A stretch of DNA of 64,000 bases. It comes from an uncultured Glaciecola sp. (lineage in GTDB: Bacteria; Pseudomonadota; Gammaproteobacteria; Enterobacterales; Alteromonadaceae). The notes beneath the pieces are model-generated. The model did no database searches. It saw only the letters and a list, made by a program, of their open reading frames with translations, and was not told the origin of the DNA. Location: NCBI GenBank assembly GCA_937125395.1, contig CAKZLI010000055.1:62001-126000 (forward strand), written 5' to 3'. The position numbers and the translations under genes were made by a program. Positions 18,869-27,110 of this stretch are shown one piece after another (position 1 is the first letter of the stretch; each line of letters begins with the position of its first letter).

Positions 18869-21800
18869 ATGTCGAATCCTTCACAAAACTCAACGCATAA
18901 TTCATCTTTTCATGATAACCCTACACATTTTATTGGTATAGGCGCTTCAGCGGGAGGTTTAGAGGCGTTACAGATGTTATTGCGTGATCTGCCTTGTCAA
19001 ACTGGTGCTTGTTTCATTATCGTTCAACATTTATCACCCGACTTTAAGAGTATGATGCTTGAATTACTGAGTAAGCACACATCGATGCATATAGAAAACG
19101 TAGAAGATGGCGTGTTAACCAAAGCAAATACAATATATCTATTACCGCCTAAGAAAAACCTAATTGTCGCTCAAGGAGAACTTCTCCTCAGCGACAAAGT
19201 ACCTGATTCGGGTTTGAATTTACCCATTGATGTTTTTTTTCGGTCATTAGCTGAAGATCAGCAGCATCGTGCCATTGGCATTATTTTATCTGGTACAGGC
19301 TCTGATGGAAGTCGTGGCTTAAAGTCACTCAAGGAGGCAGGGGCCTTAGTTATTGCACAAGATCCTGATAGTGCCAAATTTGATGGCATGCCTAATTGTG
19401 CGATTAATACCGGTATTGTTGATTTAATTCTTCGTCCAGAAGATATGGGGAAGCAGTTAGCGGATTATATACAACACCCTTTGGTTAGTGGCGAATCATT
19501 GAAGACCCAAGATGACTTGAACTCCAGTAAAGATCTCATGTCTGAGATATTCAATCTGCTGCAAGTGAAAAGCGATATTGATTTTTCTAAATACAAACCT
19601 GCGACCATTACTCGAAGAATAGAGCGTCGTATGACAATCAAGCAAATTACAACATTACAAGCATATCTGACATTGTTGTTTAAAGACCCCTACGAAGTTC
19701 AAGTATTAAGTAAAGAACTATTAATCGGTGTAACACGATTTTTTCGTGATGACGATGCATTCAAATATTTAATCAATGAAGTAATCCCCGTCATTGTCAA
19801 AAATTCGTCTAAAGGTAAGTTAATTAGGGTATGGGTTGCAGCTTGTTCAACGGGAGAGGAAGCTTATTCTATCGCCATTTTGTTACAAAATGAGATTACT
19901 AAACAAAAACTATCTAGAGAAATAAAAATCTTTGCTACCGATGTGAATCCCGATGCAATTGCTGAGGCGAGTGTAGGGTACTTTGGCGCAGAATTGGAAC
20001 ATGATATTCCACCAGATATACTACAGAATCATTTTAGCCCGACAGCAAATGGTGGTTATCAAATATCTCAATCAATCCGTAATAATGTTGTGTTTGCAAC
20101 GCATAATATGATTATTGATCCTCCGTTCTCAAATATTGATTTGGTGACATGTCGCAACGTGTTAATTTATTTTCAACAAAGTTCTCAGAAACGAGTCATT
20201 ACCTCTTTTCATTTTGCATTAAAAAAAGATGGGGTATTATTTTTAGGTTCTTCTGAAAATCTTGGCGATTTGGCAGCGCACTTTAAACCCCTTAACGAAA
20301 GACAAAAAATATTCAGCAAAATTAATGATGTCAAACTACTGATGAATACGAGCCAAAATGTAACGGGTAAAACAAAGAAGGGGTTGTCGAATATTCCTGC
20401 TGTAACTGATTTAATGAAAAACTATACCAACAATATCAAATCTGAAAACGCGTTGACTTTTATTAACGAAGCACTGATCGGTGAATTTGTATCGCCTTGT
20501 GTTATTTTAAATGAACAGTATCAGGCGATGCATGTGTACGGAGACTTAACGCCTTTTGTTAGACGTCTTCCTCCAGGACGTATAAGCACCACTATAACCG
20601 ATTTAGTCAATGACGATATTAGTATCGCAGTATCGTCTGCACTGCAACGAGCTAAATTTAATAACCAAGAAGTCTATTATACTGACATACAAACTAACAT
20701 AGACAATAACTCATGTTTATTTAATTTGCGTGTCAAATACATTCAAGAACATGATTTACCTAATAGTCCTGGTTTTTTTTGGGTTATCTTTGAAAATATC
20801 GAAACGGATACCGACGAATTAGTAGATAAAAACAAAAATAAAATGGTTAAGTTTGATGTCAGTCAACAAGTTAAACAACGAGTTGAAGACTTAGAACTTG
20901 AATTAAAAATTAACAAAGAACATTTACAGATTACTATTGAAGAGTTAGAAACAACCAACGAAGAACTTCAATCATCCAATGAGGAATTGATGTCAGCAAA
21001 TGAGGAGTTGCAAAGTACCAATGAAGAATTGCAATCGGTGAATGAAGAACTGTACACCGTAAATTCTGAATACCAAGAAAAGATTGTTGAAATTTCACAG
21101 GCAAATGGTGATTTAGATGAGGTGCTAGGGTTATCCAAGATTGGCGTTATTTTCTTGGATGAAAATATGCTCATCAGACGCTATACAAAAGCTGTCAAAA
21201 ACTACATTAATTTGCAAGAAAGTGATGTAAATCGTCCACTACATCATATTTCTCAAAAAATAAATTATCCTGATATGTTAGCAGATGTCGCTAACGTATT
21301 TAATACAAGCAATACTATTGAGAAAGAGATTACATTACTGAATAAACAGCTATTAAGAGTATCGATCAACGCCTATTCTTATAACGATGATAATAACACT
21401 GATAGCGTAGCCATTACCTTCTCAGATATATCAAGAACTAGGTATATTGAGCTGAGCATGGTATTGGCATATAAGGAATTACGAAATAGTGTCAGTAATG
21501 CTTTAGAGATGCTAGATAGTAAGTCATTTATTGACACTGTAAACATCTTGATAATTGATGATAATCCAACTTATTTGGCGTTGTTAGAAGAATATTTATT
21601 AAAAATCACTAATTATGAAGTTAATGTTTATCCTAACACCAATATTAATGCCGCGTTAGATGTGTTGAAAAATAATGAAATAGACATTTGTGTGACTGAT
21701 TATTATTTAAAAAACGAAACGGCTATCGACTTAATAAATCAGCTGACAGAGCAGGGGTATGATTTACCTGTAATTGTTATATCTGGTGAATCGACCGAAG

Positions 21801-21964
21801 ATATTACTAGCTTGTTGTTAAATTATGGAGCACTGGATTTGATTGAAAAGGATGACATTACTCCTGCAATCCTTGATCGAAGCATCCGGTATGCAGTGAG
21901 ACGGGGTCAAATTGATGCACACATCAATAACCTGATTGTTGAAAATATGACACTAAATAAATAG
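18869..21964 (+). CDS. CheB-CheR hybrid with coiled coil, PAS and C-terminal receiver domain
   Basis: GIGASAGGLEALQMLL (CheB), RVWVAACSTGEEAYSIAILL (CheR), NEELQS heptads, NILIIDDNPTYLALLEEYL...VTDYYL receiver. Confidence 0.92.
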   Translation: MSNPSQNSTHNSSFHDNPTHFIGIGASAGGLEALQMLLRDLPCQTGACFIIVQHLSPDFKSMMLELLSKHTSMHIENVEDGVLTKANTIYLLPPKKNLIVAQGELLLSDKVPDSGLNLPIDVFFRSLAEDQQHRAIGIILSGTGSDGSRGLKSLKEAGALVIAQDPDSAKFDGMPNCAINTGIVDLILRPEDMGKQLADYIQHPLVSGESLKTQDDLNSSKDLMSEIFNLLQVKSDIDFSKYKPATITRRIERRMTIKQITTLQAYLTLLFKDPYEVQVLSKELLIGVTRFFRDDDAFKYLINEVIPVIVKNSSKGKLIRVWVAACSTGEEAYSIAILLQNEITKQKLSREIKIFATDVNPDAIAEASVGYFGAELEHDIPPDILQNHFSPTANGGYQISQSIRNNVVFATHNMIIDPPFSNIDLVTCRNVLIYFQQSSQKRVITSFHFALKKDGVLFLGSSENLGDLAAHFKPLNERQKIFSKINDVKLLMNTSQNVTGKTKKGLSNIPAVTDLMKNYTNNIKSENALTFINEALIGEFVSPCVILNEQYQAMHVYGDLTPFVRRLPPGRISTTITDLVNDDISIAVSSALQRAKFNNQEVYYTDIQTNIDNNSCLFNLRVKYIQEHDLPNSPGFFWVIFENIETDTDELVDKNKNKMVKFDVSQQVKQRVEDLELELKINKEHLQITIEELETTNEELQSSNEELMSANEELQSTNEELQSVNEELYTVNSEYQEKIVEISQANGDLDEVLGLSKIGVIFLDENMLIRRYTKAVKNYINLQESDVNRPLHHISQKINYPDMLADVANVFNTSNTIEKEITLLNKQLLRVSINAYSYNDDNNTDSVAITFSDISRTRYIELSMVLAYKELRNSVSNALEMLDSKSFIDTVNILIIDDNPTYLALLEEYLLKITNYEVNVYPNTNINAALDVLKNNEIDICVTDYYLKNETAIDLINQLTEQGYDLPVIVISGESTEDITSLLLNYGALDLIEKDDITPAILDRSIRYAVRRGQIDAHINNLIVENMTLNK

Positions 21965-21990
21965 ATTTAAAACTCAATGGACGGATTAAA

Positions 21991-22725
21991 GTGAATGAAT
22001 CACAGGTAAAAGCAGTGTTAGTTGCATACGTGCATGATATTAAAGGGTCTTTAGCTAGTAATGCAGCTCTTGCTCAATTAATCATCGATAAACATGCTGC
22101 AGTGCTTGATAAAAAAGCACAAAAATGGCTCAAATTGATGGCGAACGAATATTCTCTAACAGACATAAAACTGTCACGTTTATCACAATATGCCCAATTA
22201 TTTGATTACCAATGCAAGATGAAAACAATTGATATCCAGTCATTGATTGACTGGTGTAAGCTAAAATTAATAGTCGAATATTCGTACCAAATCGATATTC
22301 AAAGTAATTCAATACCTGTCATATTAAGCGATAAGCATTTAATTAAACTTTATTTATATGAGTTAATGTCCAATACATATAAACATGCTTATTCAAGCAC
22401 TCAGATTTCGAATGGTACAGTTGGCATACACAATAATAATGTTGCAAACGAACCGCTAGCAATCAAGATTGAGTATTTTGATACAGCAGAATCACATAAT
22501 ATCCTGTATCAAGATAATGGTAATAGTACTAGTGCCAGCGATTGTGAATACATGCAATTGCCACTAAATACGCTTAAAGATAGTCATGCAAATTTGACAA
22601 GTGCAGGCATGGGCTTTCAGTTTATGCAGCAGATTGCGGATTTGTTGGATGGTACACTGGAAGTTAAAATAGGCACTGTACAAGCAACAGGTGTAACAGT
22701 CTTATTAACATTACCTAAACGGTAG
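21991..22725 (+). CDS. Sensorless histidine kinase-like protein
   Basis: GTG start; H-box-like VHDIKGSL; N-box-like ELMSNTYKHA; GMGFQFMQQIADLLDGTLEV. Confidence 0.7.
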   Translation: MNESQVKAVLVAYVHDIKGSLASNAALAQLIIDKHAAVLDKKAQKWLKLMANEYSLTDIKLSRLSQYAQLFDYQCKMKTIDIQSLIDWCKLKLIVEYSYQIDIQSNSIPVILSDKHLIKLYLYELMSNTYKHAYSSTQISNGTVGIHNNNVANEPLAIKIEYFDTAESHNILYQDNGNSTSASDCEYMQLPLNTLKDSHANLTSAGMGFQFMQQIADLLDGTLEVKIGTVQATGVTVLLTLPKR

Positions 22726-22829
22726 TTAAACGATAGTGCAGCAAAAATATAGATAAAACATAGAATATTCGTGCACATATTTGACTTCTTATAATGTATA
22801 TTATGTTAAATTGACTATTATATTACTTA

Positions 22830-23324
22830 TTACCTATCTGTGCCTGCCTCTTTAGCCGAATCTAAAAACGGTGTCGGATCCCCTGTTAACTCCAGGATAT
22901 TAATTCGCTCTAACAATCCTGCTCGGTTTGCTGCGATATCAGCAATCGTGACATCATCTAATACATCCATGAATGCCTTTGTCGCTTCTTGAATTTTGTT
23001 TGATAAGCGACAAATGCCAATCAATGGACAGGTATTGTTTTTGGGATTAAAACACTCGACGACGGTTAACGGCCCCTCGGTGATCCTTACTACTGCACCT
23101 ACAACAATGTCATGAGCGGGTTGATTTAATTTAAATCCACCATTACGTCCGCGCACTGTTTGGATATAGCCTGCTTTACCTAATTCATGGATTACTTTAA
23201 CAATATGTGCTCGTGAAATACCATGAATTGCTACTACGTCGTCAGTGCGTACTAAATTTGGGGCTCTTATCGCTGCAAGTTGCAAGCAGCGCAGCGCATA
23301 ATTCGTATAACTGGTTAATTTCAT
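22830..23324 (-). CDS. nsrR: Rrf2 family regulator, NsrR-like
   Basis: MKLTSYTNYALRCLQLAA wHTH; VRGRNGGFKL; three-Cys cluster CFNPKNNTCPLIGIC. Confidence 0.75.
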   Translation of the reverse strand: MKLTSYTNYALRCLQLAAIRAPNLVRTDDVVAIHGISRAHIVKVIHELGKAGYIQTVRGRNGGFKLNQPAHDIVVGAVVRITEGPLTVVECFNPKNNTCPLIGICRLSNKIQEATKAFMDVLDDVTIADIAANRAGLLERINILELTGDPTPFLDSAKEAGTDR

Positions 23325-23363
23325 AAATAGCCTCTGGTTATATTAAATAGCATTGTTACATTT

Positions 23364-23390
23364 AAAAGTTATATTTTCAATATTGCTTTT
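23364..23390. promoter_or_regulatory. Candidate NsrR/Rrf2 operator between nsrR-like gene and cytochrome bd operon
   Basis: AAAAGTTATATT-TTC-AATATTGCTTTT, arms 10/12 palindromic; AAGTTATATTTT recurs as exact inverse complement at 23418-23429. Confidence 0.5.
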
Positions 23391-23442
23391 AATTGTCAAA
23401 CGCTTTAACCTATATAAAAAATATAACTTAAAGGATGTTCGT

Positions 23443-24864
23443 ATGTTGGATAGCTTTTCAGCTGAAATGCTCGCTCGGATACAGTTTGCATTTACCGTTT
23501 CTTTCCATATTATTTTTCCTGCTTTTTCCATTGGGCTTGCTAGCTATTTAGCGGTGCTTAATGGCTTATGGTTAAAAACACGTGATCATACCTACTTGAT
23601 TTTATTTAATTATTGGAAAAAAATATTTGCTGTTGCGTTTGCCATGGGTGTGGTGTCAGGCATTGTCATGTCCTATCAATTCGGTACTAATTGGTCTGTC
23701 TTTTCGGATAAAACAGGCCCGGTGCTCGGTCCTTTGATGGCGTATGAAGTCTTGTCTGCGTTCTTCTTAGAAGCAGGATTTTTAGGAATTGCATTATTTG
23801 GCCGAGAACGTGTTGGTGACAAACTACACATGTTTGCAGTGGCGATGGTTGCAGTTGGTACCCTCGCCTCAGCTACTTGGATCCTATCAGTAAATTCGTG
23901 GATGCAAACCCCAGTGGGATATAGTATCAATGACGTCGGACAATTTATTCCAGAAGATTGGTTGCACATCGTCTTTAATCCATCATTTCCGTATCGATTA
24001 GTTCATATGGTATTAGCTGCATACCTGACAACGGCATTAGTTGTTGGTGGTGTAGGTGCGTTGCATTTGTTAAGAAATAAAACTGATCTCGTTGCGCGTC
24101 GGATGTTTTCTATGGCCATGTGGATGTTAATTATTGTTTCTCCTTTACAAATTTTGGCAGGCGACTTTCATGGTCTCAATACCCTTGAACATCAGCCCGT
24201 TAAAGTCATGGCAATGGAGGGACATTATGATAGTCATCCAGACGGTGCGCCGCTGATTTTATTTGGCATTCCTAATCCTGAAGAAAAAAGAATCGACTAT
24301 GCAGTGCAAATTCCAAAGCTGTCTAGTTTGATACTAAAACACGATTTACATGCCCCACTAGCTGGTTTAGATACCATCCCTGACGAGGACGAACCCCCTG
24401 TTTCAATCGTATTTTGGAGCTTTAGGATCATGATAGCATTAGGCTTTGGCATGTTATTGTTGGGCTTATGGAGTTTATGGCGACGAACAACCGGGAAGTT
24501 ATATGATGATAATGGATTATATAGGTTCGCTATTATGATGGGCCCTACTGGTTTTGTCGCTGTGTTAGCTGGTTGGATTACGACCGAAGTGGGCCGTCAA
24601 CCTTATACTGTTTATGGTTTACTTCGTACCAGTGATAGCTTGTCTCCTGTTGCTGCTCCAGCTGTCGCAACGTCACTTATTGCATTTATTATTGTGTATT
24701 TTTTCGTATTTGGTGCAGGTACGTATTATATTTTTAGAATGATGAATAAATCTGCAGCTAAACCCAATCCAGCATTAGATACAGGACCAATAAGAACTGC
24801 AACCAAAATAGCAATGAGTTCAGAGCACACACCAGATAATCAAGGAGACCATAATGGAAATTGA
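23443..24864 (+). CDS. cydA: Cytochrome bd (CIO-type) ubiquinol oxidase subunit I
   Basis: MLDSFSAEMLARIQFAFTVSFHIIFPAFSIG; GRQPYTVYGLLRT; AAAGG before ATG at 23443. Confidence 0.93.
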   Translation: MLDSFSAEMLARIQFAFTVSFHIIFPAFSIGLASYLAVLNGLWLKTRDHTYLILFNYWKKIFAVAFAMGVVSGIVMSYQFGTNWSVFSDKTGPVLGPLMAYEVLSAFFLEAGFLGIALFGRERVGDKLHMFAVAMVAVGTLASATWILSVNSWMQTPVGYSINDVGQFIPEDWLHIVFNPSFPYRLVHMVLAAYLTTALVVGGVGALHLLRNKTDLVARRMFSMAMWMLIIVSPLQILAGDFHGLNTLEHQPVKVMAMEGHYDSHPDGAPLILFGIPNPEEKRIDYAVQIPKLSSLILKHDLHAPLAGLDTIPDEDEPPVSIVFWSFRIMIALGFGMLLLGLWSLWRRTTGKLYDDNGLYRFAIMMGPTGFVAVLAGWITTEVGRQPYTVYGLLRTSDSLSPVAAPAVATSLIAFIIVYFFVFGAGTYYIFRMMNKSAAKPNPALDTGPIRTATKIAMSSEHTPDNQGDHNGN

Positions 24865-25858
24865 ACTGTCATTTATTTGGGCAATGATCATTGCTTTTGC
24901 CGTCTTTACTTATGTTATTTTGGATGGCTTTGATTTGGGGATAGGTATCTTATTTCCACTAGCAAAGTCAGAACAACACAAATCTGTCATGATGAATACT
25001 ATCGCACCGGTTTGGGATGGTAACGAAACATGGTTAGTGATGGGGGGTGGTGGTTTGTTTGCTGTCTTCCCATTAGCTTATGCAGTCCTAATGCCCGCAT
25101 TATATATGCCTATTATCTTGATGCTGTTAGCATTGATTTTTCGAGGTGTTGCATTTGAATATCGTTGGCGAACGGTCCGATGGAAACCGGTATGGGATAT
25201 GGCTTTTTTTGCGGGGTCTATTATTGCCGCTTTTACGCAAGGTATATCACTAGGCGCTATGGTACAAGGCATCACTGTCGTTGACCGTGCCTATGCTGGG
25301 GGCTGGTGGGATTGGCTTAGCCCATTTTCAATATTGACAGGTTGTGCAGTAGTGGTTGGTTATGCGTTACTCGGTGCAACTTGGTTAATATTAAAAACTG
25401 AGCATGAGTTGCAAGCTAGAATGCGTGTTTATGCAAAGTGGTTAGGACTCAGCACGCTTGGTTTTATTGGTTTAGTCAGTGTATTAACGCCCTTCCAAGA
25501 TCCTGCGTACTTTGCACGTTGGTTTACTTTGCCTGGTAGCTTATTGAGTGTCGTGATCCCTGGTTTAGTCGTGATGTGTTGCTGGTTATTATTCAGTGGA
25601 TTAGAAAAACACAAAGAAGCTCAACCGTTTTTTGCATCTTTGGGATTATTTGTCCTGGCTTTCATTGGTATCGTGTTTAGTTTTTATCCCAATATAATCC
25701 CACCAGGGTTAACCATTGTGGAAGCTGCTGCGCCAGATTCCAGCCTAAAATTTACATTAGTTGGTACCGTCGTTTTAGTGCCGCTAATTTTATTATACAC
25801 CGCTTATGCATATTGGGTGTTTAGAGGTAAAGTTAGACCAGAGGATGGTTATCACTAA
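24854..25858 (+). CDS. cydB: Cytochrome bd ubiquinol oxidase subunit II
   Basis: YVILDGFDLGIGILFPL; WDGNETWLVMGGGGLFAVFPLAYA. Confidence 0.95.
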   Translation: MEIELSFIWAMIIAFAVFTYVILDGFDLGIGILFPLAKSEQHKSVMMNTIAPVWDGNETWLVMGGGGLFAVFPLAYAVLMPALYMPIILMLLALIFRGVAFEYRWRTVRWKPVWDMAFFAGSIIAAFTQGISLGAMVQGITVVDRAYAGGWWDWLSPFSILTGCAVVVGYALLGATWLILKTEHELQARMRVYAKWLGLSTLGFIGLVSVLTPFQDPAYFARWFTLPGSLLSVVIPGLVVMCCWLLFSGLEKHKEAQPFFASLGLFVLAFIGIVFSFYPNIIPPGLTIVEAAAPDSSLKFTLVGTVVLVPLILLYTAYAYWVFRGKVRPEDGYH

Positions 25859-25965
25859 TGGCAAGTACGACTTGGAAAAAAATCATTTGGTTTGTGGGAA
25901 TTTGGGTCATGAGCGTTATGGCATTGGCTATTATTGCCATGGCGATCAAATCCGTTCTTTTGTAG
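25858..25965 (+). CDS. Small single-TM DUF2474/CydX-like subunit (35 aa; absent from ORF track)
   Basis: MASTTWKKIIWFVGIWVMSVMALAIIAMAIKSVLL; ATG overlaps the cydB stop (TAATG). Confidence 0.85.
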   Translation: MASTTWKKIIWFVGIWVMSVMALAIIAMAIKSVLL

Positions 25966-26014
25966 AGTTGCTTTGTCTCACAACCATTGCCTGATGAAGC
26001 GACTTACACTGACA

Positions 26015-26935
26015 TTACCTTTTCGACAAATGAATACCAGCTAACATGCAACGCACTGAGCCACCAGCAAGCTCTATGGCTGACACATCAAGTGGCACTA
26101 ACTTGATGCTTTGCGATAACACGCTGATTTGTTCTTGAATTAACGCAGCATAAGCTGTTGCAGAGAGAGCTAAGATGCGCCCTGCAGACCCATGTAATTC
26201 AAGTGCATTTCCACAAAATGCGTTTATTTGTTTTTCCGTTAAATGAATAATACGTTTTCCTGCATTTTCAAAGCGTTGTATGATTTCTTTTTGACGCTTA
26301 ACATCGGATAGCATTTCAAATCCAGCCATGACAAAATCACTGCCAATACACAGCAGAACATTGGTATGGTAAACCGACACCCCTGCACTGTCTTGTGCAT
26401 CAAAAAACATAGGCTCAAAATTAAAATGTGAACAAAAACGTTCTAGCGCATGTGAGTCGGTTCTGTTGGAGCGTGCGGCATAGGCAACACGTTCAATATG
26501 ATCCAATACCATAGCACCAGTGCCCTCAAGATAAATTCCATCGTATTCCAGACCAGAATAATCAACCACATCTTGTACGCGATAATTCTTTTTTAGCATT
26601 TCTATAACATCGGCTCGTCGTTCTTTTCTCCGATTTTTAGCATACATTGGGTAGATAGCGATCTGTCCCCCTGCATGGGTTGAAAACCAATTGTTTGGGA
26701 ACACCGAATCTGGTGTTTCTATACCTTCGTCCTCAAATACATGCACAGTAACCCCTTCAGCTTCAAGAGTTTTCCCTACGGTAGTAACTTGCTCATAGGC
26801 TTTTGTTTTGACGTATTGTTTGTCAAATTCTTTAGTTACTTGAAAACGATTATCTTGCTTCGTTTCTTCATTTGGGCAGAAGTGATGTGGGCGGATCATT
26901 ACAACGGCGTTGGGCGCCTGTGGAAAGAGTGACAT
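26015..26935 (-). CDS. ctlX: Arginine deiminase-like / citrulline hydrolase (CtlX family)
   Basis: MSLFPQAPNAVVMIRPHHFCPNEETKQDN; TPDSVFPNNWFSTH; NALELHGSAGRILALSATA; start trimmed. Confidence 0.75.
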   Translation of the reverse strand: MSLFPQAPNAVVMIRPHHFCPNEETKQDNRFQVTKEFDKQYVKTKAYEQVTTVGKTLEAEGVTVHVFEDEGIETPDSVFPNNWFSTHAGGQIAIYPMYAKNRRKERRADVIEMLKKNYRVQDVVDYSGLEYDGIYLEGTGAMVLDHIERVAYAARSNRTDSHALERFCSHFNFEPMFFDAQDSAGVSVYHTNVLLCIGSDFVMAGFEMLSDVKRQKEIIQRFENAGKRIIHLTEKQINAFCGNALELHGSAGRILALSATAYAALIQEQISVLSQSIKLVPLDVSAIELAGGSVRCMLAGIHLSKR

Positions 26936-26975
26936 GCTTACTATCCTGTATCGGTGTTGATTAAACCGCGCATAG

Positions 26976-27110
26976 TATAGGGCTATAGCGTATGTAGATA
27001 AAGAGCTCATTGCTATTTTACGTACTGACGCTAGAGCATCTATCTCTAAGTTAGCAAAATCACTGGATGTAATTGGACTCAAACACATTGAGCGTGAAGC
27101 AGCCCTATAA
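26976..27110 (+). pseudogene. Lrp/AsnC-type regulator remnant fused to HIEREAAL-stop
   Basis: In-frame YVDKELIAILRTDARASISKLAKSLDV-IGLKHIEREAAL*; Lrp/AsnC N-terminal HTH, no start codon, no downstream RAM domain. Confidence 0.7.
27078..27104 (+). repeat. Direct repeat copy A
   Basis: CTCAAACACATTGAGCGTGAAGCAGCC, identical to 34470-34496. Confidence 0.95.

Noticed and set aside
20935-21070. Repetitive NEELQS-coding DNA in the CheB-CheR gene
   Set aside because: Normal heptad coiled coil typical of CheB-CheR-PAS hybrids; DNA repeat is imperfect
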